64,000 bases of DNA from positions 62,001-126,000 of the forward strand of contig LLEU01000040.1 of assembly GCA_001567505.1 (NCBI GenBank). Reading direction: 5' to 3'. This document shows, in pieces, positions 9,571-21,323 of the stretch. The DNA is from Acidobacteria bacterium OLB17 (GTDB taxonomy: Bacteria; Acidobacteriota; Blastocatellia; Pyrinomonadales; Pyrinomonadaceae). The notes beneath the pieces were generated by a model, which did not search any database, was not told the DNA's origin, and saw nothing but the letters and a program-made list of their open reading frames with translations. Each line of letters starts with the position of its first letter. The first letter of the stretch is position 1. Position numbers and translations under genes: made by a program.

Positions 9571-9855
9571 ATGCCGGATGTTGAGATTTCGTGTGTGCAA
9601 TGCCGCGAGACGTTCCTGTTCACAGAAAAAGAGCAGGAGACTTTCTACCAACGAAATATGATGGCGCCTCAAAGGTGCCCGAAATGCCGCTCGAAAAAAG
9701 CCGGTATGGGCGAGAACGCTCCATCCCGCTTTGAGATCGTTTGCGACAATTGCGGCAAGCACGACACCGTGCCTTTCCAACCGAAGGTCGGCCGCTCGGT
9801 GATGTGCCGCGAGTGTTTTGAATCCAACCGTTCGCGCGCCCGCGTCGGCGGATAG
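9571..9855 (+). CDS. Small double zinc-ribbon protein
   Basis: 94 residues from ATG 9571, preceded by GGAGG at ideal spacing. Four CxxC pairs (SCVQC, CPKC, CDNC, CREC) form two zinc ribbons; the second resembles the CxxCxx..CRECF ribbon seen in small DNA/RNA-associated zinc proteins. No catalytic domain is present. Basic, Ser/Arg-rich C-terminus (SNRSRARVGG). Likely a nucleic-acid- or protein-binding accessory factor, function unknown. It has its own probable -10 box and lies 12 bp before the enoyl-CoA hydratase gene. Confidence 0.75.
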   Translation: MPDVEISCVQCRETFLFTEKEQETFYQRNMMAPQRCPKCRSKKAGMGENAPSRFEIVCDNCGKHDTVPFQPKVGRSVMCRECFESNRSRARVGG

Positions 9856-9867
9856 TTTACGCACAAG

Positions 9868-10665
9868 ATGACGACACCGGCAGTCACTTACGGCCTCAGG
9901 GACGAGATCGCGACGATCGAAATGGTTCGTCCCGAAACGCTCAACGCCCTTTCGCTCCAACTCGTTAAGGAACTTACGGCCGCGATCAGAAAGGCGGTCG
10001 CGGACGGTGCTCGCGTCGCGATCTTGAAAGGCCGCGGCCGTGCATTCTGCTCGGGCGGAGACCTACGCGAAATGCGTTCGATGTGGGAACGCGAAGGCCG
10101 CATCGAAGCTTTCCTTGAAGAACCTCTGCGTGCTCTCCACGAGATGATCGCGTCGATCAACGAGGCGCCGATTCCGTTCATTGCGGCCGTCAATGGCGTT
10201 TGCGCGGGTGCGGGAACGAATCTGGCACTCGCCTGCGACATCGTCATCGCATCGGAAGATGCCGAGTTCAGCGAAGGGTTCGTGAAGATCGGCCTCTCGC
10301 CGGATTGCGGCGGGACGTATTTCCTTCCGCGGATCGTCGGCGAAAAGCTTGCCGCCGAACTCCTGATGACAGGCGATGCTGTCACGGCCGAGCGAGCCGA
10401 ACAAATCGGCCTTATCAACTATGTCGTTCCTCCGGCAGAACTTGGGCAAAGGGCGGAGGAATTTGCCCGCAAACTTGCATCGCGGCCGATGGGAGCACTC
10501 TCGCGGATCAAGCGAATGCTTCGGGCATCAGGAGAGAACGACCTTCGCAAACAGCTCGACCTTGAGCACGAATGCCAGCTTGAATCGGGCCGCTCGCGGG
10601 ATTTTAGAGAAGGCGTTGCGGCTTTTGCCGAAAAGCGAAAGCCCTTGTTCCTGGACCGAGCCTGA
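9868..10665 (+). CDS. Enoyl-CoA hydratase/isomerase family protein
   Basis: 265 residues of the crotonase fold. The first oxyanion-hole segment is GRAFCSGGDLREM, the second is NGVCAGAGTNLALACDIV, and the acid-rich active-site loop is FSEGFVKIGLSPDCGGTYFLPR. Crotonases bind acyl-CoA and catalyse hydration, isomerisation or related chemistry, typically in fatty-acid or aromatic degradation; the exact reaction is not determined by these motifs. ATG 9868 gives a standard N-terminus. Confidence 0.92.
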   Translation: MTTPAVTYGLRDEIATIEMVRPETLNALSLQLVKELTAAIRKAVADGARVAILKGRGRAFCSGGDLREMRSMWEREGRIEAFLEEPLRALHEMIASINEAPIPFIAAVNGVCAGAGTNLALACDIVIASEDAEFSEGFVKIGLSPDCGGTYFLPRIVGEKLAAELLMTGDAVTAERAEQIGLINYVVPPAELGQRAEEFARKLASRPMGALSRIKRMLRASGENDLRKQLDLEHECQLESGRSRDFREGVAAFAEKRKPLFLDRA

Positions 10666-10694
10666 CGCCTCGCCTTACGACCTAGCACCCGCGT

Positions 10695-10724
10695 TTGACA
10701 GCTGCCCGCTTTCTCGTCTATCTT
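10695..10724 (+). promoter_or_regulatory. Promoter TTGACA-18-TATCTT of the PepSY gene
   Basis: TTGACA at 10695-10700 is followed after 18 bp by TATCTT at 10719-10724, about 80 bp before the ATG at 10803. It is one of the few -35/-10 pairs in the window close to consensus. Confidence 0.5.
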
Positions 10725-10730
10725 ATCATC

Positions 10731-10751
10731 TGAAATTGAAATTCATTTTCA
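10731..10751 (+). promoter_or_regulatory. Fur-box-like palindrome
   Basis: The 21-bp element TGAAATTGA-AAT-TCATTTTCA has 9-bp arms with one mismatch and resembles the classical Fur box. It begins 6 bp after the -10 box, so it covers the transcription start, which is where an iron-dependent repressor would block initiation. The downstream gene is of a family linked to iron uptake, which supports the reading. Confidence 0.6.
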
Positions 10752-10802
10752 TTAAAGAATGATGGCTGCCTTTCTTAGGTGGGCGGCCGAAGACGAGAAC
10801 GA

Positions 10803-11966
10803 ATGAAAGGCTTTCGCATAGTATTGTTCTGGACCCATCTTGTTGCAGGTGTGACGGGAGCCGTAGTGATCTTCATAATGTGTGTGACCGGCGCGATCCT
10901 TTCGTTCGAGAAGAACATCATCGAGTTCGCCGAACGCGATCAGCAGCGCGTTGCGGCCGTCGCGGGCGAAAGGCTGCCGGTCAGCCGCATTCTTGCTTCT
11001 GCTCAGCAGGCGAGGCCGAATGCAAAGTCTTCCAGCATTACTATCTCGTCCGATCCTGCGTCGAGCGCGACCGTCTCTCTTGGACGAGACGGCCGCCTTT
11101 TCATCGATCCGTACACGGGCGCGGTCCTTGGCGAAGGGAATGCCGCATTACGCGGATTCTTTTCGACGACGACAGCACTGCATCGATGGCTCGCTCTCGA
11201 AGGCGACGGTAGAGCGTGGGGCAAAGCGGTCACCGGTTTCTTTAACGCGATGTTCCTCGTGCTTGCCCTGACCGGCCTTTACATCTGGATGCCGCGACGC
11301 CTGAGCCTTCGGAACTTGAGGCCCGTTCTTTGGTTTCGAAAGACGCAAACGGGACGGGCGAGAGATTTCAACTGGCACAATGTCACAGGATTTTGGTGCT
11401 CGCTCGTGCTTGTTGTTCTGACGCTGACCGGAATGGTCATCTCATATCGTTGGGCGAGCGACCTCGTCTATACGATCACGGGAAACGACCCACCGGTTCA
11501 GCAGGCGCGCAAGGAGCCGGCAGCAAAAACTGCTGCCGAACCGACGGCTCCTGCGGATCTGGATGCGATCTGGTCTGCAGCAATGGAACGGAACGACGGC
11601 TGGAGATCAGTTTCGCTGCGTTTGCCGATCGCAGAAGAAGCTTCGTTCACGATAGATGAAGGTAAATACTGGAATATCTTCGGACGCTCGAATCTGACCG
11701 TAACGGCGGCGACCGCCGTGGCCGCAAAATGGGAACCTTACTCCGAGCGCAATGCTGGCCAGCAGCTTCGCACCTGGATGAGATTTACACACACGGGCGA
11801 ATCGTTCGGCCTCATAGGCCAATTCGTCGGCTTCGTGGCGTGTCTGGGCGGCGCATTGCTAGTTTATACCGGAGTTGCGCTCTCGCTCCGAAGGTTCGTG
11901 CGGTGGGCCAAGCGCCGCAAGCGCGTAAAAATGCTTCCGCCCGAGTTGGCCGAAAGCAACGTATAG
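10803..11966 (+). CDS. PepSY-associated transmembrane protein (probable siderophore/iron reductase type)
   Basis: 387 residues from ATG 10803. Four membrane segments are seen: LFWTHLVAGVTGAVVIFIMCV, NAMFLVLALTGLYIWM, GFWCSLVLVVLTLTGMVI and LIGQFVGFVACLGGALLVYTGVALSL. Extracytoplasmic PepSY-like regions lie between them, and HLVAG, LHRWL and NWHN carry histidines that often bind heme in this family. PiuB/FsrB-like members reduce ferric siderophores or assist iron uptake. The Fur-like operator upstream fits this role. I rejected the earlier in-frame ATG at 10779 since the first helix begins with MKGFRIVLFWTH. Confidence 0.85.
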   Translation: MKGFRIVLFWTHLVAGVTGAVVIFIMCVTGAILSFEKNIIEFAERDQQRVAAVAGERLPVSRILASAQQARPNAKSSSITISSDPASSATVSLGRDGRLFIDPYTGAVLGEGNAALRGFFSTTTALHRWLALEGDGRAWGKAVTGFFNAMFLVLALTGLYIWMPRRLSLRNLRPVLWFRKTQTGRARDFNWHNVTGFWCSLVLVVLTLTGMVISYRWASDLVYTITGNDPPVQQARKEPAAKTAAEPTAPADLDAIWSAAMERNDGWRSVSLRLPIAEEASFTIDEGKYWNIFGRSNLTVTAATAVAAKWEPYSERNAGQQLRTWMRFTHTGESFGLIGQFVGFVACLGGALLVYTGVALSLRRFVRWAKRRKRVKMLPPELAESNV

Positions 11967-12113
11967 TTCTCTCAATTACTTTGTCCCGCCCTTTTCCGTA
12001 AAGCACACGCATTCGCAATTGAACGGGCACGGTCTTGAATAAGACGCGTGCCCGCCCGCCTTCTCTTTGGCACACACGGTTGCAAACGTCGGTGTCAACG
12101 GTATTCTCTTCTA

Positions 12114-13381
12114 GTGCGTTCACTGACTTACACAGAGCTGATCCGCGGTAATCGCGATTTTCGGAACCTTCTTGCAGGGCAGTTCATTTCGGAGCTCGGC
12201 AATTGGTTCAACTTTATCGCGGCGCTCGGCCTGGTGCGCCTCGTGTCGGACGCGTCGCCGCTCGCGGCCGGATTCTTCTTTGTCGCGAGGCTCATCCCGT
12301 TCGCGGTTATGTCGCCGATAGCGGGTACTTTCGTCGATCGCTTCTCGCGGCGGAAAGTGATGATCGTCACCGACGTTGCGAGGACGGTGATCGCTCTTGC
12401 GTTCCTTTTTGTCCAAGAGCCCGGCGATCTTTGGATCGCGTACGTTGCGACGATACTTCTGCACACGCTCGGTGCCTTTTTCGACGGAGCAAAGAACGCG
12501 GCGGCACCGAACTTGACCGGCCGCGAGGGCCTGCTTGCCGGGACGGCATTGCTGTTCTCAACAAGATTCCTTTTGATGGCCATCGGTTCGGCGCTTGGCG
12601 GCTGGGCCTCGGCGGCTTTCGGGTATGAGGTCGCGTTCATCATCAATGCGGCATCATTCCTTATCTCGGCATACACGGTCTGGCTGATACCGGAAGACGC
12701 CGTAAAGGAGAAGGCCGATGAAGCGGACGGGTCCTCGGGGCGAAGTTTTCTCTCCGATCTCAAGGAAGGCTTCGTCTATTCGGTACGAAATCATTTCGCC
12801 CTCACGATCCTGATAATGAATATGATCTGGGCGACCGGCGGCGGTGCGATCAACGTGATCTTCGAACGACTGGGCGGTATCTATTTTGCGGAGACGGAAG
12901 GTTGGAATTCGGATGTAGCGGTCGCGATCCTGTGGACGGCGTCGGGATTCGGGATCACGCTCGGGATGATGATCGCTCATCGGACGTCCATCTATCTCGA
13001 CCGCACGGGCCGGCATCGCTCGTTCATCGGCTGGACGCTGATCGCACACGGCATCATTTTCGCGATCGGTGGCTTGGTGCCGACGCTGCTGCTGTTCACT
13101 TTCTTAACATTCGTTTCGCGGGCGGTCGTTGGTGTCGAATATGCCGTTCAGGAGACGATGTTCCAGCGAAGTTTGCCCGATCAGATACGCGGACGGATCT
13201 CGACGCTCGATCGCGGTGCGGAGATGACCGTCTTCGGGATCATGGCCTACGCCTCGAGCGAGCTGATGTACTACATCACGCCGCAGACGCTCACGATCGC
13301 ATCGGGGATCTTGTCGGCATTCGCGGGCGTGTCTGGTTCATTAGGGAGCGGCAGGAAAGGGCCGAGCAGTTCGAGCTCTAG
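12114..13381 (+). CDS. MFS transporter, 3' end frameshifted
   Basis: A 12-helix major facilitator protein of about 422 residues once repaired. It starts at GTG 12114 (RSLTYTELIRGNRDF), with the conserved loop 2-3 motif DRFSRRKVMI and repeated hydrophobic helices. As given, the frame leaves the family sequence near 13331 and ends in a low-complexity Ser/Arg tail at 13394. Restoring one G (GTG-GTC) gives the natural ending VVWFIRERQERAEQFEL with a stop at 13379-13381. That stop overlaps the stop of the convergent gene in a shared CTAG. The type resembles macrolide-efflux (MefA-like) MFS proteins, but the substrate is unknown. Confidence 0.8.
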
Positions 13382-14313
13382 GCGGCGACGATGACGGCTT
13401 TTGCACCCGTAAGTTCGGAGAGGTCCTTTGTATAAACCGTCTCGACGCGGCGAAATTCCGCGACGGTATTCACGATGTCCTGCGTGGACAAGAATCCGGT
13501 CTCAACGAACGCGATCGCCCATTTCTTCATATAACCTGCGCGGTCGAGTGTATTCTCCAGGAGGCGCAAGTACTGCGAACGCGTCTCGGTCGCTGCACCG
13601 AGATTGTCGCCGATCGAGGCTTCGAGAGTGCCCCAGAACGCAGAGTCGCTGCGTATCCATTCCTCACGCCACGCCTTGAGGCCGAGTGCCTGCCGAAGCC
13701 CTTTCGAATGTGGAGCCGGAAGGCGAAGGAACATCAAGCCGTTCGCTCGCTCGACGGTCGTCGGGTCCGCAAGGAACTGATCGATCGGTTTGTTGCTGCA
13801 GGTCGAATGGCCTTTGATAGGGTCAGGTTCGATCGACCACAGCCGCCGATATGCGTTCGAGAGCGGCTGGCGAAGTTCGCGGGTCTGTTCCGTGAAAGAC
13901 AAAGCGTAGTTTCCGGTTGCGATGGCAAGCGTTCCCGCGAGCGAACGCTTGAAGGCCGAGTCAAGTTTCTCGACGTTCCGCCTTACGTTGTCGAACCACC
14001 ACGCATCGACCTCCGAGAAGTGATCGAGAAGGCTCGGATTCTGGAGTTTATAGCCCGGAACATACGCGTCCTCGAGCACAAGGTTCACGTCTTCGGGCGA
14101 GAGGCGTTCGTCGTCATTCTGGACGCGTCCAACGCCCGCGACCCATTCGGAAAGCAGCGGGTCGTTGGCTGCAACGCGGATGCGGCGCCTTTTCAAGTAG
14201 AGCGAAAGCCCTGTGTCGGCGGATGCGGGAAGCGCCGCCGATTCGAAGTTCATTCGGTGAAGAACGTTCTGCTCGAAAGCAAGCCAGCCGTGAAATGTCG
14301 GGTTCGCGGTCAT
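13378..14313 (-). CDS. Unknown protein coupled to an HD-GYP gene
   Basis: 311 residues, start ATG 14313, overlapping the HD-GYP stop by 4 bp (ATGA), so the two are translationally coupled. No signal peptide, membrane helix or motif I recognise. The protein is rich in Trp/Arg/Glu, mostly helical by composition, and contains short conserved-looking segments such as DAWWFDNVRRNVEKL and LAIATGNYALSF. The pairing suggests it works with the HD-GYP-like protein, perhaps as an effector or modulator. Function is unassigned. Confidence 0.7.
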   Translation of the reverse strand: MTANPTFHGWLAFEQNVLHRMNFESAALPASADTGLSLYLKRRRIRVAANDPLLSEWVAGVGRVQNDDERLSPEDVNLVLEDAYVPGYKLQNPSLLDHFSEVDAWWFDNVRRNVEKLDSAFKRSLAGTLAIATGNYALSFTEQTRELRQPLSNAYRRLWSIEPDPIKGHSTCSNKPIDQFLADPTTVERANGLMFLRLPAPHSKGLRQALGLKAWREEWIRSDSAFWGTLEASIGDNLGAATETRSQYLRLLENTLDRAGYMKKWAIAFVETGFLSTQDIVNTVAEFRRVETVYTKDLSELTGAKAVIVAA

Positions 14314-14906
14314 ATTTTGAATGGATCGGCGTCGGCCGGCAGGGAAAGGAAAAGTTTTACACACAGCGGATCGAACTCGATACCCGCCCATTCGATCAAA
14401 TATTTTTTCGCACTTGCTTCCGGATAAGCGGCCCGGAAAGGACGTGCCGAGCGGAGAGCGCCGTAGGCGTCGGCGACCCTTAGTATCCTGCTTTTTAGCG
14501 GTATCTCTTCGCGGGTCAGTCCGTCCGGGTAGCCGGAGCCATTCCACCATTCGTGGTTCCAGCGGATCACAAGCTGGACGGCGCGGCTTACGTTGTGTTT
14601 TGCCGCTTCCTGCTCGCCAATGACGGAATGGCGACGAAGGTCGAGGCGTTCTTCGGCGGTCAGGATGCGGGCCGCACGGATATAGTCGCGGTCCATCCGC
14701 AGTTCTCCGATGTCGCGAAGCAGAGCGGCCTCCTTGAGCATTTCGATATCATCCGGGACGAGATTTACCGCGGCTCCGATCGAGGCTGCAAGCGAAGCGA
14801 CGCGCCCCGAATGGCCGGCCGGGAAACCGGTAAATACATCGATCTCCGCGGCTTTTTCGAGGAGCTTCACATCAATGTTCGTTTGCGGGGCGACAAGAGT
14901 GTGCAT
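14310..14906 (-). CDS. Degenerate HD-GYP domain protein
   Basis: 198 residues consisting almost only of an HD-GYP domain. H32 (GHSGRVASLA), H93 (RRHSVIGEQE), H118 (NHEWWNGSGYP) and the GYP triad (125-127) are present, but the central HD dyad is R64-D65 (ALLRDIGELRMD instead of LLHDIGK). In HD-GYP phosphodiesterases that histidine binds the di-iron centre, so c-di-GMP hydrolysis is probably weakened or lost, making a binding/sensor role plausible. No receiver or membrane domain is fused. It is the upstream gene of a coupled pair with the 311-residue unknown. Confidence 0.83.
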   Translation of the reverse strand: MHTLVAPQTNIDVKLLEKAAEIDVFTGFPAGHSGRVASLAASIGAAVNLVPDDIEMLKEAALLRDIGELRMDRDYIRAARILTAEERLDLRRHSVIGEQEAAKHNVSRAVQLVIRWNHEWWNGSGYPDGLTREEIPLKSRILRVADAYGALRSARPFRAAYPEASAKKYLIEWAGIEFDPLCVKLFLSLPADADPFKI

Positions 14907-14972
14907 CTTTGTTGGTAATAGTTTCGCTTTTTTGGCCGTCGGAATTCAACCCGCGATCGGGGTCGTTGTGCT

Positions 14973-16499
14973 CTACTTGAGCGAGTCAAGCAGTTCGCGC
15001 GCTTCGCGGTGATTCGGATGAAGCGCAAGAAGGCGGGTCAGTTCGCCCTCCGCACGCCGAAGCAGTTTGACCTTGATAAAGAAATGCGAAAGCATCATTC
15101 GATATTCCGCCGAGTTGCCGTCAATGCGAATCGCGGCCTGCAATTCGCCCTCGGCTTTGTGCCGGTGTTTATCATCGGCCGAAAGTGCCGAGCCGTAATA
15201 CGCACGGTACTTTGCGTTCTGAGGGTCGGCATGCGCGGCTCGAGCAAGGTGTACTTGTGCTCCGGCCGAATCGCCTTTTGCAAGCAGCTGAGCCCCCTTG
15301 TTGAACTCTTCGGCGGCCTGCCGCAATTTCTGATCGCCGGTTTCAGGTGAATCGGCGCCGGCCGATCCGCCGGCCGCGGCCTCGATGTCTTTTCGTATCT
15401 TGAAGTCGTAGAGCTCTCGCGAATCAGGAGTGCGGAGCGTTTCGTGTGCGGCGGCGAGCTGCGCAAAGGCGGAATGTACACGCTTTGTCAGCTGCGGCGA
15501 CTCTTTACGGAACTTGTCCGGGTGGAAAAGTTTTGCAAGCGAGAAGTACGCGTCCTTTAGGACCGCAGCGTCACATTTTGGATCGACGCCGAGCACCTCG
15601 TAATGATTCTTCGCAGCCTCGGTGCGCTTTAGGTATTGTTCGAGCGTCAGAGTTATCTCTTCTGCCGGAGCCTGTTCCTGCGCTTCTTCGGCCGGTTCCT
15701 CGCGAGTGACACCGGGGAGGATCGCCTCGCGCTTTAGCTCCAATTTCGCAGCTCGCAGGAATGGGATCTTCGCCGCCGGGATCGCTGACTGCCATCCCGA
15801 ACGAATGACCAAGCCTGCTAGCCACAACGAATAAAGGGCCGCAAAGGCTTCCTTTTCCTCAATGCCGGAGTGTGCAACGATCTCACCAACACTTTGCGTC
15901 GCGGAAGCGAGCGGAACGAGGACGCGGGCCTCGCCGGGCGTGCAGTCACGAATTGAGGTCAGGGGTACCGCAAGCTCAAACCTTTCATCGAACGAACGGA
16001 AGCGTTTTGACGCGGCCTCCGGTGAAAGCCCGCGGCCGAAGGCCTGCAAAAGGCTTCGTTCGTCGATCTCCGCCAACAGGCCCTCGCGAACGCGCGCAAG
16101 GGGCGTTATCGTCCATTCGCCTTCTTCCCAGGAGATGACGTCCGAGACGATCGCACGCACCTGTGCGGTGAAGAACATATCCTTTTCGGCTTCGGTCAGC
16201 AGTCCGTCAGCAAGAAGCTGCTCGGCAAGCTGGAGGTCGTTCGAGAAATTCGGCAGCTGGACAAGCTGCTCTTTTGTGAGCTTGTTCTGCTGGAGGACGA
16301 AGTCGAAAAGCCGTGTCATCCGAGAATTCGAAACAGCGAAGACGAGCCGGCCGTCGCGAAAATAGACGATGACTTTCTTGTCTTTCTTTGCGAGACGGAT
16401 GCTGCCCGAAAGCTCGCCCTGCGCCATTTCCGCCACCAGTTCGGCGAAAGGAAACGCGAGGCAAGTTCCGCTAATATCGAGGTCGTTCTGTGCTGTCAT
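14973..16499 (-). CDS. DUF4388 - J domain - TPR fusion protein
   Basis: 508 residues from ATG 16499. The N-terminal region (FPFAELVAEMAQGELSGSIRL...VIVYFRDGRLVFAVS) is a DUF4388 module of the kind found in acidobacterial and deltaproteobacterial signalling proteins. A winged-helix-like middle follows, then a J domain near residues 295-365 (NHYEVLGVDPKCD ... HPD ... SRELYDF) with the Hsp70-stimulating HPD tripeptide, and C-terminal TPR repeats (LARAAHADPQNAKYRAYYG; LTRLLALHPNHREARELL). It probably recruits DnaK to a signalling assembly. In-frame ATG 16547 is a possible longer start. It is divergent from the GNAT gene. Confidence 0.8.
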   Translation of the reverse strand: MTAQNDLDISGTCLAFPFAELVAEMAQGELSGSIRLAKKDKKVIVYFRDGRLVFAVSNSRMTRLFDFVLQQNKLTKEQLVQLPNFSNDLQLAEQLLADGLLTEAEKDMFFTAQVRAIVSDVISWEEGEWTITPLARVREGLLAEIDERSLLQAFGRGLSPEAASKRFRSFDERFELAVPLTSIRDCTPGEARVLVPLASATQSVGEIVAHSGIEEKEAFAALYSLWLAGLVIRSGWQSAIPAAKIPFLRAAKLELKREAILPGVTREEPAEEAQEQAPAEEITLTLEQYLKRTEAAKNHYEVLGVDPKCDAAVLKDAYFSLAKLFHPDKFRKESPQLTKRVHSAFAQLAAAHETLRTPDSRELYDFKIRKDIEAAAGGSAGADSPETGDQKLRQAAEEFNKGAQLLAKGDSAGAQVHLARAAHADPQNAKYRAYYGSALSADDKHRHKAEGELQAAIRIDGNSAEYRMMLSHFFIKVKLLRRAEGELTRLLALHPNHREARELLDSLK

Positions 16500-16657
16500 C
16501 AGGGTTTCGATGGAAGGATATCCAACGGGGCACGAGGCGTGCTCCATCAATTTTAACAAGGGCCGCGAAAAATGTTAAGCAAAATCTTTTTTGGCGGATC
16601 CGGCCGTCGTTTGACAATGGATATTCGTACCTGCCAGAGTTCTCATTATCAAAAAAA

Positions 16658-17413
16658 ATGACGCGTGACGATATCAATATTCGCGAATGTGCGACCGTCG
16701 AGGAGCTTTCGGCGTGTGTTGCTCTCCAACGCGAGGTGTTTGCCCTGCCGGAGGTGGAATTATCGCCCGTGCGGCACTTTATCGTCACGAAGAATGCCGG
16801 TGGATTTACGTTGGGAGCATATGACGGCGGCCGTCTTGCAGGTTTTGTCCTAAGCGTTCCGGCGGTTATGCACGGCGAAAGGGCGTTGTATTCGCATATG
16901 ACGGCCGTGAGTCCGGAATACCAGAGTCTGGGTCTCGGAGCCGCCCTAAAATGGGCCCAGCGTGCCCGAGCTCTTGAGGAGGGCATTCGCTATATCAAGT
17001 GGACGTTCGAACCGGTGAAAGCCCGCAACGCATATTTTAATCTTGAGAAACTCGGCGCCACGGTCAGCGACTTTCAGGAGAACTTCTACGGCACGGATTA
17101 CGGCACCGCTCCCGAGCAGGACGGAAAGAGAATCGGCCTTGCGAGCGACCGCCTTTTTGCCGAGTGGGACCTTCAGAGCGATAAAGTGCAAGCGCTCGCT
17201 GCGGGTGAGAAGTTCGTTGAACCGGACGCGCCAACGGCGTCCATACAGATTATGCCCGACTGGCTTGCGCTCGTCGCCGCGGATCCGCAAAAGGCGAAGG
17301 CCGAGCAGCTCCGAATTCGGACGGAGTTCAAGACGGCGTTCGATTTTGGAATGATCTGTCGCGGGTTCTATCGCGATGACAAGCAACCTGCTTATCTGCT
17401 CTACAAGGCGTGA
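16658..17413 (+). CDS. GNAT-family N-acetyltransferase
   Basis: 251 residues from ATG 16658 (MTRDDINIRECATVEEL). The acetyl-CoA-binding part is GFVLSVPAV ... MTAVSPEYQSLGLGAALKWAQRARA, where QSLGLGAA is the pyrophosphate-binding motif A, followed by WTFEPVKARNAYFNLEKLGA. The domain order matches the COG3375-type GNAT proteins; substrate unknown. It sits 3 bp before the Rieske oxygenase gene and is almost certainly co-transcribed with it. Confidence 0.88.
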   Translation: MTRDDINIRECATVEELSACVALQREVFALPEVELSPVRHFIVTKNAGGFTLGAYDGGRLAGFVLSVPAVMHGERALYSHMTAVSPEYQSLGLGAALKWAQRARALEEGIRYIKWTFEPVKARNAYFNLEKLGATVSDFQENFYGTDYGTAPEQDGKRIGLASDRLFAEWDLQSDKVQALAAGEKFVEPDAPTASIQIMPDWLALVAADPQKAKAEQLRIRTEFKTAFDFGMICRGFYRDDKQPAYLLYKA

Positions 17414-17416
17414 AGA

Positions 17417-20505
<3,089 letters not shown>

Positions 20506-20521
20506 CGAGATCGGCAGGGGT

Positions 20522-21085
20522 ATGCGATATTCAATGATCGAAACACTCAAGGATCTCGTCAGGAGACTTGATGCGCTGCAAGTTTCCTACATGATAACGG
20601 GATCGTTTGCGATGCACGCCTATGCGACAGGGCGCCTGACATACGATATCGACGCAGTGATCGAGATATCGAATCGAGATGCAGCGGCTTTTGAATCGAT
20701 GTTTCTGCCCGATTATTACGTTGATCAACTCTCGATCCGAAGAGCGATCGAACACAACTCGATGTTTAACGTTATCGACCAGAGGAATGGCGTTAAGGTC
20801 GATTGCATAATCAAAAAGCCGACGGAAACGGAGATCGAGAAGTTCGCTCGTCGCCAGCAGAGCCAGATCGACGATACCAGGTTTTGGGTCATCTCGAAGG
20901 AAGACCTTATACTCTCAAAGCTTGCATGGGCCAAGCAGTCGCTTTCGGAGAAGCAATTCATGGATATCCGCAGTCTGCTTGCGGGAGATACTGATAGGAG
21001 CTTTCTTCAACGACACGTCGTATTGCTTGGGCTGCAGGAAATTTGGGCCGAGTACGAAAAATGGAAGATACGGACAGAGAAGTAA
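20522..21085 (+). CDS. Nucleotidyltransferase-fold protein (candidate toxin-antitoxin partner)
   Basis: 187 residues. The active-site pattern of polymerase-beta-type nucleotidyltransferases is visible: GSFAMHAYATGR followed by LTYDIDAVIEI with the DxD aspartates, then a third acidic position region KVDCIIKK. It resembles AbiEii/MNT-like minimal nucleotidyltransferases in toxin-antitoxin and phage-defence pairs. The downstream partner overlaps by 25 bp. ATG 20534 (MIETLKDLV) is a possible alternative start. Located between ligA and an Xre-RES module, an accessory patch in an otherwise housekeeping region. Confidence 0.75.
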   Translation: MRYSMIETLKDLVRRLDALQVSYMITGSFAMHAYATGRLTYDIDAVIEISNRDAAAFESMFLPDYYVDQLSIRRAIEHNSMFNVIDQRNGVKVDCIIKKPTETEIEKFARRQQSQIDDTRFWVISKEDLILSKLAWAKQSLSEKQFMDIRSLLAGDTDRSFLQRHVVLLGLQEIWAEYEKWKIRTEK

Positions 21086-21285
21086 GGGCGATCCAGCAGC
21101 GAATTTGGATGTCCATGCCTGAAGAAGATCGCTTCCGAAAATGCGGTGAGATGTTCGAGCTTGCAAAACTTTTCATTATCCAGCGAGCGCCGGCCGGGCT
21201 TAGCGAGAAAGAGTTGTCGAATTTCGTCTTTAGAGAGATGTACGGGTTCGAGATGCCTAGCGTCCGGAAGCCTGATGTTCCATAA
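21061..21285 (+). CDS. Small helical protein paired with the nucleotidyltransferase
   Basis: 74 residues from ATG 21061 (MEDTDREVRAIQQRIW), overlapping the end of the nucleotidyltransferase gene. The sequence is largely helical and charged: MPEEDRFRKCGEMFELAKLFI, then LSEKELSNFVFREMYGFEMP. Comparable small proteins occur beside nucleotidyltransferases elsewhere, but I cannot assign a named family. The overlap implies coupled translation and a joint function, perhaps antitoxin/toxin or regulator/enzyme. Confidence 0.65.
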   Translation: MEDTDREVRAIQQRIWMSMPEEDRFRKCGEMFELAKLFIIQRAPAGLSEKELSNFVFREMYGFEMPSVRKPDVP

Positions 21286-21323
21286 ACGTCTTCAGTTCCT
21301 GACCAGCTCGATCGTGCGTCGCT

